Assembly: GCF_021432385.1 (NCBI RefSeq)
Contig: NZ_JAEACT010000002.1
Span: forward strand, 2,003,501-2,067,500
DNA: 64,000 nucleotides
Reading direction: 5' to 3'
From: Clostridium hydrogenum
GTDB taxonomy: Bacteria; Bacillota; Clostridia; Clostridiales; Clostridiaceae
Shown here: positions 53,887 through 61,769 of the stretch, one piece after another
Numbering within the stretch: position 1 is the first letter of the stretch
Layout: the number at the start of each line of letters is the position of its first letter
Notes under the pieces: model-generated
Told to the model about the DNA's origin: nothing
Database searches by the model: none
What the model saw: only the letters and a program-made list of their open reading frames with translations
Translations under genes and position numbers: made by a program

Positions 53887-54528
53887 TTATCCACCAAGGG
53901 TAATATCCTGATTATTATACCATTCTAATGCTTTATAAAAATCTGCTTCCTTAAAATCTGGCCAATAATTATCTACTATATAAAAGTCTGAATATACTGA
54001 TTGAACTGGTAAAAATCCACTAAGTCTTCTTCTTCCTCCCCATCTAATTATCAAATCTATTCTAGATACATCTGCAGATTTTATATAATTTGCTACATTC
54101 TTTTTATTACTATCACATTTTTTTAAATTATTTAAATCCCATTCCCAACCATAGTTCACTAAAAAATTAACCTTAATTCCTCCCTTACCAAATTTTTTTC
54201 TCTTCGTTAAAGGGATTAATTCCTTAGGGAACACATCTGAATCTGTATTTCCAACAACAAGAAGTGAAGCATCCTCTTTGGCTAAAACCTTGACTGCATC
54301 TATACATGCCTTAGTAAATGCAATTCTTTGTTTTAGTGGTCTTTTATTGTTATCCGTAGTAAAACCATAATATGTCACTTCTTTTATTCCTTCACGCTGA
54401 CATAGTTTGAATAGACTAAGTCCAGGATTTATTCCATTATCATAGCCTTCTTCCTTTTGCATACCTCTTGATGCTGCCCACCTTCTATTTCCATCTGGAA
54501 TAATTCCTATATGATTTGGCAATCTCAT
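53887..54528 (-). CDS. Cis-prenyltransferase (UppS-like, short form)
   Basis: 213 residues. N-terminal HIGIIPDGNRRWA carries the catalytic Asp and Arg/Trp of undecaprenyl diphosphate synthases; YYGFTTDNNKRP is the S/T-x-x-N-x-x-R-P region, and DLIIRWGGRRRLSGFLPVQSVYSDFY corresponds to the C-terminal R-T-G-G-x-x-R-L-S-x-F-L-x-x-Q box. Several helices are shorter than in housekeeping UppS (about 245-250 residues), suggesting a paralogue making a shorter or different prenyl chain. Confidence 0.82.
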   Translation of the reverse strand: MRLPNHIGIIPDGNRRWAASRGMQKEEGYDNGINPGLSLFKLCQREGIKEVTYYGFTTDNNKRPLKQRIAFTKACIDAVKVLAKEDASLLVVGNTDSDVFPKELIPLTKRKKFGKGGIKVNFLVNYGWEWDLNNLKKCDSNKKNVANYIKSADVSRIDLIIRWGGRRRLSGFLPVQSVYSDFYIVDNYWPDFKEADFYKALEWYNNQDITLGG

Positions 54529-54707
54529 ATTTACTTCACCTCAATATTTTCTACATGTAGAATTTTATGTAAATATTATTAGCAACATTTACATTAATTA
54601 TTCAATATGTTTTAAATATGAAGTAAAACACTCAATGTTTTCATCATAAGTAAAAATTTATGCTACATCCATTACTTATTTTAACATTACTAATTAAAAA
54701 TTTAAAT

Positions 54708-54741
54708 AAAAAAATCTCCATATTAATTAGGAGATTTTTTT
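54708..54741 (-). terminator. Terminator of the LacI-family gene
   Basis: AAAAAAATCTCC and GGAGATTTTTTT form a perfect 12-bp stem; the T-run lies on the minus strand as required for the gene ending at 54754. Confidence 0.8.
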
Positions 54742-54753
54742 TCATATATTTTT

Positions 54754-55770
54754 TTATAACTTTCTACAGCTTTCTCGTATGATAAGCCTTGTATTTAGTT
54801 TTACCATTCCAATCTTTTCGTTATTATCGTTTATTATGTCCAAAAGCATCTTTCCAGCATTTTCACCCAACAAATACATGTTTTGATCTACGGTTGTAAT
54901 TTGAGGTTCAACTAGCCTAGTAATTACTATATTATCAAAACCAATTATAGATACATCACCAGGAACATCAAGTTTCATCTTTTTACATGCATTTAATACT
55001 CCCATTGCCATAAGATCATTACATGCAAATATAGCTATTGGAGGTTTACTCTCTTTAAGCTCCTCACAAATTATATCCATGGTATTATTTACAGTTTCAT
55101 AACTATTTCCATCACCTATATCTATTATCTTCTTATATTTAGAAAGCTTTTTCTTTTTCAGTATTTCTAAATATACATCTTCCTTTAAATCATAAGAATA
55201 ACTCTTTCTTCCTCTAACAAACAAAATATTTTTATGACCCATTTCTATCAAATACTCCATTGCTTGTTTTGCTCCACTTTCTTGGTCATTTAACACAAAA
55301 TTACAATTTATATTTTTATTGTAACCGTTTATACAAACAAGAGGTATTTGTCTACTAATCTCTTCATAAAAACCACTTTTCATATTTTCAGTCTTGGGAT
55401 CTATACAAATAAGTCCATCAACTTGTCTTCCCATCAAAGACTTTATATAAAAAACTTCCTGCTTAGCTTTATCATCTGTATCACAAAGATATATAGAATA
55501 TCCATTTTTTCTCAATACATTTTCTATAGCTCTAATTACCGTTGGGAAAAATAGGTTATCTATACTGGGAACTAATACACCAATTGTTTTAGTATTATGA
55601 TTTATAAGTGCTCTAGCAAGTGTATTAGGATTAAACTTTAATTTTTTGATTGCATTTTCAACTCTTTCCCTTGTTTCTTGTTTTACAGGATAGTTGTTAT
55701 TTATAACTCTAGATACAGTGCTCATTGAGACTTTGGCTTCTCGTGCAACATCTTTTATATTTACAGACAT
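54754..55770 (-). CDS. LacI-family transcriptional regulator
   Basis: 338 residues. N-terminal HTH (NIKDVAREAKVSMSTVSRVIN, residues 3-23) with the hinge KLKFNPNTLARAL, then a periplasmic-binding-protein-like sensor domain (TIGVLVPSIDNLFFP ... GVSIIGFDNI ... PQITTVDQNMYLLGE). It is divergent from galE with 253 bp between. LacI-type near-palindromes occur near both start regions, suggesting autoregulation and control of galE. Inducer unknown. Confidence 0.92.
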   Translation of the reverse strand: MSVNIKDVAREAKVSMSTVSRVINNNYPVKQETRERVENAIKKLKFNPNTLARALINHNTKTIGVLVPSIDNLFFPTVIRAIENVLRKNGYSIYLCDTDDKAKQEVFYIKSLMGRQVDGLICIDPKTENMKSGFYEEISRQIPLVCINGYNKNINCNFVLNDQESGAKQAMEYLIEMGHKNILFVRGRKSYSYDLKEDVYLEILKKKKLSKYKKIIDIGDGNSYETVNNTMDIICEELKESKPPIAIFACNDLMAMGVLNACKKMKLDVPGDVSIIGFDNIVITRLVEPQITTVDQNMYLLGENAGKMLLDIINDNNEKIGMVKLNTRLIIRESCRKL

Positions 55771-55803
55771 AATACCTAACTTAACCTCCCAACTTAATTT
55801 TGT

Positions 55804-55816
55804 GGAAACCTTTTCT
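55804..55816. promoter_or_regulatory. LacI-family operator candidate (regulator side)
   Basis: GGAAACCTTTTCT, near-palindromic and matching the motif at 55964-55977. It lies 34 bp upstream of the regulator's ATG. Confidence 0.45.
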
Positions 55817-55920
55817 TAAATTCTATCAGTTTTATATCGCATTGTAAAGTAAATATCATATAACCCAAATATATTTATAGGATTTCATAAAAACTTAATA
55901 ATAAATTCTCTTTTATGCCA

Positions 55921-55977
55921 ATGACTTTTGTGCTAGAATGAATTATAATAGGATGTGTAGTAAAGAAAACCTTTTCT
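55921..55977 (+). promoter_or_regulatory. galE promoter with LacI-family operator candidate
   Basis: -10 TATAAT at 55944-55949, with a weak -35 ATGACT (55921-55926) at 17-bp spacing. The palindromic AGAAAACCTTTTCT (55964-55977) begins about 15 bp after the -10, a roadblock position. Confidence 0.5.
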
Positions 55978-56023
55978 AAGTTAATTATTATATTTACTAT
56001 TCACATACAAGGAGGATATATAA

Positions 56024-57010
56024 ATGAAAGTATTAGTTTGCGGTGGCGCTGGATATATAGGAAGTCACATGGTAGCCCATTTATTAGAAAATAATCATGA
56101 AGTTGTTATACTTGACAATTTACAATCAGGACATAAATCTTCTGTTTTAGGTCAAAAACTTTATGTCGGAGATCTTAGAGATTCAGAATTTCTTGATAAA
56201 GTTTTTACAGAAAACAAAATTGATGCTGTAATAGATTTTGCTGCAAATTCTCTTGTTGGAGAAAGTGTTACAAATCCACTTAAATACTTTGATAATAATA
56301 TACATTCAGTAGTAAAACTTTTAGGTGCAATGAACAAGCATGGTGTAAAATATATAGTATTTTCATCAACAGCAGCAACTTATGGAGAACCTGAAAGTAC
56401 ACCAATACAGGAAGAAGACAGAACTTTCCCTACAAATCCTTATGGAGAATCAAAACTTGCAGTTGAAAAAATACTTAAATGGTGTGATAAGGCTTATGGA
56501 ATAAAATATACTGCTCTTAGATATTTTAATGCTTGTGGAGCACATGTAAATGGACAAATTGGTGAGGATCATAATCCTGAAACTCATCTTATTCCAATAA
56601 TACTTCAAGCTGCTAGTGGCGTAAGAGAAAAAATAATGATTTTTGGAGATGACTACAATACAAAGGATGGTTCATGTATTAGAGATTACGTTCATGTTTC
56701 TGATCTTGCATCAGCCCATCTACTAGCATTAAAAAGACTTCAAAATGGCGGAGATAGCAGAATCTTTAATTTAGGAAATGGTAAAGGCTTCTCAGTTAAG
56801 GAAGTTGTTGAAGTAGCAAGAAAAGTTACTGGTATAAATATAAAAGCAGAAGTTGCTGAAAGACGTGCTGGTGATCCTGCAATCTTAATAGCCTCTTCCG
56901 ATAAAGCAATAAACGAACTTGGATGGGAACCTAAATTTAATTCACTTGAAACAATAATTGAAACTGCCTGGAAATGGCACAGTGCTCATCCTAACGGTTA
57001 TAACGAATAA
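56024..57010 (+). CDS. galE: UDP-glucose 4-epimerase
   Basis: 328 residues, extended short-chain dehydrogenase fold. NAD-binding [14 protein letters not shown] at residues 7-20, catalytic SSTAATYGE and [10 protein letters not shown] (Tyr-x3-Lys), substrate region [10 protein letters not shown]. It interconverts UDP-glucose and UDP-galactose for galactose use and cell-wall sugars. An AAGGAGG site precedes the ATG. Monocistronic, facing a LacI-type regulator. Confidence 0.96.
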   Translation: MKVLVCGGAGYIGSHMVAHLLENNHEVVILDNLQSGHKSSVLGQKLYVGDLRDSEFLDKVFTENKIDAVIDFAANSLVGESVTNPLKYFDNNIHSVVKLLGAMNKHGVKYIVFSSTAATYGEPESTPIQEEDRTFPTNPYGESKLAVEKILKWCDKAYGIKYTALRYFNACGAHVNGQIGEDHNPETHLIPIILQAASGVREKIMIFGDDYNTKDGSCIRDYVHVSDLASAHLLALKRLQNGGDSRIFNLGNGKGFSVKEVVEVARKVTGINIKAEVAERRAGDPAILIASSDKAINELGWEPKFNSLETIIETAWKWHSAHPNGYNE

Positions 57011-57207
57011 ACATTGCGAAGTAAGTGCATCGCAGGATATTAAATAAAATTAATAAATCTAAGCTAAAAAACGTTAAAAGCCTAAGAAGTTTCAATAACT
57101 CGCTGAAAAAGCGCTCAGACAATTGAAACATCTAAGGCTTTTAATGTTTTTCACCTAAGATTTATACAATTTTATTTAAATCATCCTACAATGCACTTAC
57201 TTCGCAT
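57011..57207. repeat. Family C giant palindrome, copy 2
   Basis: Arms AAACATTGCGAAGTAAGTGC ... GAAGTTTCAAT and ATTGAAACATCTAAGG ... GCACTTACTTCGCA pair over about 85 bp. The loop AACTCGCTGAAAAAGCGCTC is the inverse of the loop in copies 1 and 4. It starts at the base after the galE stop. Confidence 0.8.
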
Positions 57208-57225
57208 TTACAGTAGTTTAATGTA

Positions 57226-57252
57226 AAAATTCCTCCGTGCCTACGGAATTTT
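57226..57252. repeat. 27-bp hairpin, inverted partner of 58341-58367
   Basis: AAAATTCCTCCGTGCC plus TACGGAATTTT: self-complementary ends, and the whole is the exact reverse complement of 58341-58367. The adjoining GCATTTACAGTAGTTTAA is also inverted there (TTAAACCACTGTAAATGC). Confidence 0.75.
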
Positions 57253-57336
57253 AGAATAGTGCAAAACACTGAACATATACAGATAAAGATAAACCACCGT
57301 GAATCTTGAAATTTTTAATACATAATGTCTCTTAAT

Positions 57337-57564
57337 AAAATTACAATTTGAAAAGCAGGGTACAGTTAATGATGATTTACCTTTCGCTTCTCTCAGGTAA
57401 ATCTTAAACTTAATGTTGTCAGCTTCGCTGAGCACCATGTATTGTGCGATTGCGTAAGCAATAAAGAAAATAAATTTTCAGATTTTTCTACGCTCGCGTA
57501 GAAAAATCATCCTTCGTTGTACTCTGTACTCTGTACTCCGTACTCTGTGTTAAATTGTAATTTT
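57337..57564. repeat. Family B element, copy 2
   Basis: Bounded by AAAATTACAATTT and its exact complement AAATTGTAATTTT. Contains GATGATTTACC..GGTAAATCTTAAAC, CAGCTTCGCTG, GCGATTGCGTAAGCAAT, TTTTTCTACGCTCGCGTAGAAA and AATCATCCTT, then a tandem array of TACTCTG units (57519-57549). Confidence 0.7.
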
Positions 57565-57683
57565 CCAAAATAAACTTGGATAAGCAATTTTCAAATTTCA
57601 AATTGCACGTCTTTTTTCTTGACACTCCCCTATTTAAAAGTTATATTATTATTGTTAAAAATAATTTAAAGTAGGTATATTAT

Positions 57684-58109
57684 ATGAGAGAATTAAATGA
57701 AATTAAAGATAAATATTTAACTGAAAATAATATAGAAAAAATATCTTATCTTATTTTTGGTGGGTTTACAACTATAATTAATTTAGCGTCTTATTGGATT
57801 TTAACTTCCAAGCTTAATCTTAATTACATGATTGCCTCTGTATTTGCATGGGTTTTTGCAGTAATTTTTGCATTTGTAACTAACAAACTTTTTGTTTTTA
57901 AAAGTTACAGCAAAGATTTAAATGTACTGCTAAAAGAAACTATTTCTTTCTTTACTTTTAGGTTTATATCACTTTTTATCGATTTAGGCACTATGTTTTT
58001 ATGTGTACAAATGCTTAGAATACATAATTTTGTAGCAAAAATCATTGCAAACATAATTGTAGTAATTTTTAACTATGCAGCAAGTAAGCTTGTCATATTC
58101 AAAAAATAA
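57684..58109 (+). CDS. GtrA-family membrane protein
   Basis: 141 residues, four membrane segments at about 20-38, 45-65, 85-107 and 113-135. The GtrA pattern is FGGFTTIINLASYWIL, then IASVFAWVFAVIFAFVTNKLFVFKS, with a final NYAASKLVIFKK. GtrA proteins are thought to flip or present undecaprenyl-linked sugars. No glycosyltransferase is adjacent. The whole gene lies between inverted copies of repeat family C. The start has a GTAGG site. Confidence 0.85.
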   Translation: MRELNEIKDKYLTENNIEKISYLIFGGFTTIINLASYWILTSKLNLNYMIASVFAWVFAVIFAFVTNKLFVFKSYSKDLNVLLKETISFFTFRFISLFIDLGTMFLCVQMLRIHNFVAKIIANIIVVIFNYAASKLVIFKK

Positions 58110-58125
58110 AAATAATGGTAAGTAA

Positions 58126-58295
58126 GAGCATTCTGGAACATTAAATAACATCAATAAATCTAAGAGGAATATTCTTAAAATCCTAAGAAATTTCAATAAC
58201 TCACTAACGTTCAAACAGATTGAAATTTCTAAGGCTTTTGAGAATATTCCCCTAAGATTTATAAGATGTTATTTAAATTGTCGCAGTTGCTATTT
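58126..58295. repeat. Family C giant palindrome, copy 3
   Basis: Arms AATAACATCAATAAATCTAAG plus GAATATTCTTAAAATCCTAA.. and ..CTAAGGCTTTTGAGAATATTC; loop AACTCACTAACGTTCAAACAG. It follows the gtrA stop. Confidence 0.75.
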
Positions 58296-58340
58296 TAAGT
58301 TTACAAAATAATTACATATTTTAAAATAGATATGTATTTC

Positions 58341-58367
58341 AAAATTCCGTAGGCACGGAGGAATTTT
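58341..58367. repeat. 27-bp hairpin, inverted partner of 57226-57252
   Basis: Exact reverse complement of 57226-57252; followed by a T-run on the plus strand, so it could terminate gtrA transcription. Confidence 0.75.
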
Positions 58368-58384
58368 TTCCTTAAACCACTGTA

Positions 58385-58580
58385 AATGCTAAGTAAGAGT
58401 ATTACAGGATGATTTAAATAAAATTTTATAAATCTTAGATAAAAAACTTTAAAAGCCTTAGATGCTTCAATTGTCTGAGCATCCTTTCAGCGAGTTATTG
58501 AAGCTTCTTAGGCTTTTAAAGTTTTTTACCTTAGATTTATTAATTTTATTTAACATCCTGTGATACTCTTACTTAGCATT
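58385..58580. repeat. Family C giant palindrome, copy 4
   Basis: Arms AATGCTAAGTAAGAGTATTACAGGATG and CATCCTGTGATACTCTTACTTAGCATT pair, extending through the inner AAAAGCCTTAGATGCTTCAAT region; loop TGTCTGAGCATCCTTTCAGC. It ends 4 bp before the dgt stop. Confidence 0.8.
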
Positions 58581-58584
58581 CCAT

Positions 58585-59814
58585 TTACTCGAATTTAATA
58601 AGCTCCTCAAATATTTTTATGGCATATTGATCTGTCATACCAGTTATATAATCTACAACAGCTCTTATATATTCTCTTTCATCATTTAAATTATATATCA
58701 ATTTATTTTTATAATTTGCAGCCCTTTCTATTTTCCAAGAACTAAATGAATACTTAATAAGCCAATCCTTAAAAGAATGAATTAAATTTGGATAGTCAGC
58801 TCTTGCCTTCTCCAATTCGTCAAATATATTTTTATTTGAATAAAATTCCTTAAGAGTTTTAAAAATGGATCTTATTATAAGTCTTGCATAATCCTTAAAA
58901 AATTCTAGTCTCTTATGATTATATATATTGTCATAGTTAAACTGCTTAATAGAATTCATAAGTTTTAAATATTTATCTGAAAATCTAAGTCCTTCCTTAA
59001 TAGAACTATTCTTGCACAAATCAATTGTAAAATCATGCATGAGAAATGTATTATTTATATTTCCTACATTAATATTTACAACATCGCCAATAATTCCTTT
59101 AAGCTCCTTAATCTTATCATCTGCCAATATTTTTAAAGTAATAGCATCCTCAATATCTCTTCCCAAATATGATATTTTGTCAGCTATCTTTACAACGCAT
59201 CCTTCCCAGGTATATGGTGAATACTCATTTGGCTTTGAAATTTTTTTAAGGTCAATAAACTCTTTTCTTGGATACACCGCATTCTCATTGACCTCTCCAC
59301 AATGACTTATAATACCATCCCTAACGGCATAAGTTAAATTTAAATTTTTTTCATTTCCTTCTTGGTCTGGCAGTGTCTCAAGTTCATCTACAAATTTTAG
59401 ACTATTTTGCTCGTGCCAATATGTCCCATCTATTTCTTTTTTTATTATATCTCTTAAAATTCTTTCACCTTCATGTCCAAAAGGAGCATGTCCTAAATCA
59501 TGACCAATTGCAATAGCATTGGCAAGTTCTGTATTTAATCCTAGAAAGTTAGCTATATTGTAGCTTACAGCTGAAACATGGTTAACATGTTCTATCCTAG
59601 TACATATATGATCATGTCCTGTTGCAAAGAAAACTTGTGTTTTGTGCTTTAAACGTCTATATGCTGTACAATGAAGGATTCTATTATAATCTTTTTCAAA
59701 ATCACTTCTTATATCATATTCTCTATCATGAATTTCTTCATTTCGCATTATAAAGTTTTCCCAAAGTGGATTTCCTACTTTTGAAGCCACTTCACTTAGT
59801 TTACCTTCTTTCAT
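58585..59814 (-). CDS. dgt: dGTP triphosphohydrolase-like HD-domain protein
   Basis: 409 residues. HD-domain metal ligands are in RIEHVNHV and AIGHDLGHAPFGHEGE, with the upstream RILHCTAYRRLKHKTQVF typical of Dgt/SAMHD1-like enzymes, plus CVVKIADKISYLGRDIEDA (third metal region). They hydrolyse dGTP or other dNTPs to deoxynucleoside and triphosphate; roles in dNTP balance and phage defence are known for the family. AAGGAGATG precedes the ATG. Shorter than the E. coli enzyme, as usual for Firmicutes. Confidence 0.92.
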   Translation of the reverse strand: MKEGKLSEVASKVGNPLWENFIMRNEEIHDREYDIRSDFEKDYNRILHCTAYRRLKHKTQVFFATGHDHICTRIEHVNHVSAVSYNIANFLGLNTELANAIAIGHDLGHAPFGHEGERILRDIIKKEIDGTYWHEQNSLKFVDELETLPDQEGNEKNLNLTYAVRDGIISHCGEVNENAVYPRKEFIDLKKISKPNEYSPYTWEGCVVKIADKISYLGRDIEDAITLKILADDKIKELKGIIGDVVNINVGNINNTFLMHDFTIDLCKNSSIKEGLRFSDKYLKLMNSIKQFNYDNIYNHKRLEFFKDYARLIIRSIFKTLKEFYSNKNIFDELEKARADYPNLIHSFKDWLIKYSFSSWKIERAANYKNKLIYNLNDEREYIRAVVDYITGMTDQYAIKIFEELIKFE

Positions 59815-59874
59815 AAAATCATCTCCTTCTTATCATTTATTTTAACACATATATCAAAGCTTCCTGTCATATAT

Positions 59875-59921
59875 AAAAAAATTTGCAATAAAAATATGCA
59901 TATACATATTTTTATTGCAAA
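59875..59921 (-). terminator. Perfect 17-bp stem terminator
   Basis: TTTGCAATAAAAATATG (59882-59898) and its complement (59905-59921); on the minus strand it is followed by TTTTTTT. It would end transcripts from the gene at 60203, upstream of dgt. Confidence 0.7.
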
Positions 59922-59937
59922 TACGCATATGCATATT

Positions 59938-60071
59938 AGGCATCTTCAAAAAATAACAATTCCATACTACAAGGAAATTCCGTTAATACTTAATAGTCTT
60001 AGTGGGTTCTATTGACAAAGTATTACACAAAACCATTTCCTAGATGGATTTATTATTTTTTGAAGATGCCT
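59938..60071. mobile_element. 134-bp miniature inverted-repeat element
   Basis: Perfect 19-bp ends: AGGCATCTTCAAAAAATAA at 59938-59956 and TTATTTTTTGAAGATGCCT at 60053-60071. No coding frame. A MITE-like deletion derivative of an IS is likely; no parent element is in the window. Confidence 0.65.
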
Positions 60072-60202
60072 TATATAAAGTAAAGGGGTTAAATTGATAT
60101 TGAGGTGGTTTATATGGGGAATAATTTTAAATATTATAAAAACCACCTGCAAAATAATATAAAGTCACTTGTTATTGTCTAAGCAATGCTTATATAGTAA
60201 AT

Positions 60203-60367
60203 CTATCCTACAACAACTATATTATTTCTATGAGAAGCCTTGTAAAGATAACATGGGTTTTTAATGCAAAAAATATATGCCTCTTCATCTTTCATGTATT
60301 TCACAATACCGTAAAAGCCTTTCCAATCGTTGTTGTCTTCAATTTTAACTATACTTCCAATTTTCAT
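60203..60367 (-). CDS. Small KOW-like protein
   Basis: ATG 60367 after GAGGTGAATTTA gives 54 residues: KIGSIVKIEDNNDWKGFYGI followed by VKYMKDEEAYIF. The G-x-x-V-K-I ... W-x-G-x-x-G-x-V pattern resembles a stand-alone KOW/SH3 fold. Function unknown. The upstream 60368-60700 holds no gene, only presumed promoters. Confidence 0.6.
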   Translation of the reverse strand: MKIGSIVKIEDNNDWKGFYGIVKYMKDEEAYIFCIKNPCYLYKASHRNNIVVVG

Positions 60368-60700
60368 TAAATTCACCTCAAAAATTTTAATACATAATAT
60401 ATCTTTGACATTTATATGAAAAGTTATACTTATTAATTTAACGTTCTTACACATTATATCATATTTAAACATAAAAAACACATTATTAGTTATTTTTAGG
60501 TTAAACCTCCAATAATATGCCATAAAATTTGTATTAATTTTAAATATCGACATTTGGCATGTTTGTTATTGATTATATATTTTCATTTATGGTTTTAAAC
60601 CAATAATTTTATGATTAATTGTGTTGTTTTTTGATTGAATTTGTATTATCATATTCATAGTGTTAAAAATTAAACTATTTTGTAAAGGTTGTGAAAATAA

Positions 60701-61612
60701 ATGATATATACAGTTACTTTCAATCCCGCTATAGATTATGTAATAAATGTAGATAAATTTAAGCAAGGTTCAGTTAATAGGGTATCAAGCAACGAAAAGT
60801 TTGCTGGCGGAAAGGGAATAAATGTATCAAGAGTTTTAAATAATCTTGGTGTAAAAAGTAAGGCTTTAGGATTTGTTGGTGGCTTTACAGGTAAGTTTAT
60901 TGTAGATTCCTTAGAAGAACAAGGTGTAGAAACTCAATTCATTGAGGTAAAAGAGGACACTAGAATAAATGTGAAAATGAAGTCTGACACTGAAACAGAA
61001 ATTAACGGTGCTGGTCCTGAAGTTACTTCTAGCGATTTAGAAAAATTATTTGATATAATAAAAAGTTTAACTTCTGAAGATTATTTAGTATTAGCTGGTA
61101 ATGTTCAAAAATCTGTTCCTAGCAATATTTACTCTATTATTCAAGAAAAATGTGCTGACAATAACGTTAAAGTCATTGTTGATACAACTGGCGATGCTTT
61201 AGTTGCTACTTTAAAAAACAAGCCATTTTTAATAAAACCAAATAATCATGAATTAGGTGAAATATTTAACAAAGAACTTGAAACTAAAGAAGACATAATA
61301 TTTTATGCAAAAAAATTAATTGAAATGGGTGCCCAAAATGTTATTATATCAATGGCTGCAAAAGGTGCTCTTTTAATCAATTCTTCTGGAGTTTATCATG
61401 CAACACCTGCTAAAGGCACTGTTAAAAATTCAGTTGGTGCTGGTGATTCTGTAATAGGTGGATTCCTTGCAAAATACTCTGAAAATAAAGATATACTAGA
61501 AGCTTTCAGATATGGTGCTGCTTCTGGAAGTACAACAGCCTTTTCAAAGGATTTATGCATAAAAGAAGATGTTGAGCACTATTTAAAACAAATTCAAGTT
61601 TCAAAATTATAA
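60701..61612 (+). CDS. fruK: 1-phosphofructokinase
   Basis: 303 residues, PfkB-type ribokinase fold. MIYTVTFNPAIDYVINV start, GGKGINVSRVLNNLG substrate loop, and the C-terminal anion hole/catalytic base GTVKNSVGAGDSVIGGFLAKY. It phosphorylates fructose-1-P to fructose-1,6-bisphosphate with ATP. It is followed by fruA on the same strand (157 bp, with a hairpin). A DeoR-type fruR, usual in this operon, is not present upstream. Confidence 0.94.
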   Translation: MIYTVTFNPAIDYVINVDKFKQGSVNRVSSNEKFAGGKGINVSRVLNNLGVKSKALGFVGGFTGKFIVDSLEEQGVETQFIEVKEDTRINVKMKSDTETEINGAGPEVTSSDLEKLFDIIKSLTSEDYLVLAGNVQKSVPSNIYSIIQEKCADNNVKVIVDTTGDALVATLKNKPFLIKPNNHELGEIFNKELETKEDIIFYAKKLIEMGAQNVIISMAAKGALLINSSGVYHATPAKGTVKNSVGAGDSVIGGFLAKYSENKDILEAFRYGAASGSTTAFSKDLCIKEDVEHYLKQIQVSKL

Positions 61613-61617
61613 AATTC

Positions 61618-61660
61618 ATTTGTACCAAAATATGCAGCTTATTCTTATTTTGGTACAAAT
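61618..61660. terminator. Perfect 15-bp stem hairpin between fruK and fruA
   Basis: ATTTGTACCAAAATA (61618-61632) and TATTTTGGTACAAAT (61646-61660). No T-run. The TTTGTACCAAAAT half is the same as in the apex of the family D element beside xfp. It may set the fruK:fruA expression ratio or be an operator. Confidence 0.55.
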
Positions 61661-61769
61661 AATTATATTTATATTATTGTGAAATCATAAAAATTCTAAA
61701 CTATAACCCCATACCTAGATAATATTAGTTTAGGATTTACAATGATTTCATTCAATTAGGAGGTTAATA

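Noticed and set aside
57480..57560. Tandem TACTCTG units as a CRISPR-like array
   Set aside because: Units are directly adjacent 7-8-mers with no spacers; they belong to repeat family B.
60203..60553. 116-residue version of the small KOW-like protein
   Set aside because: The extra N-terminal 62 residues are hydrophobic noise from the AT-rich upstream region; a proper GAGGTG site directs the start to 60367.
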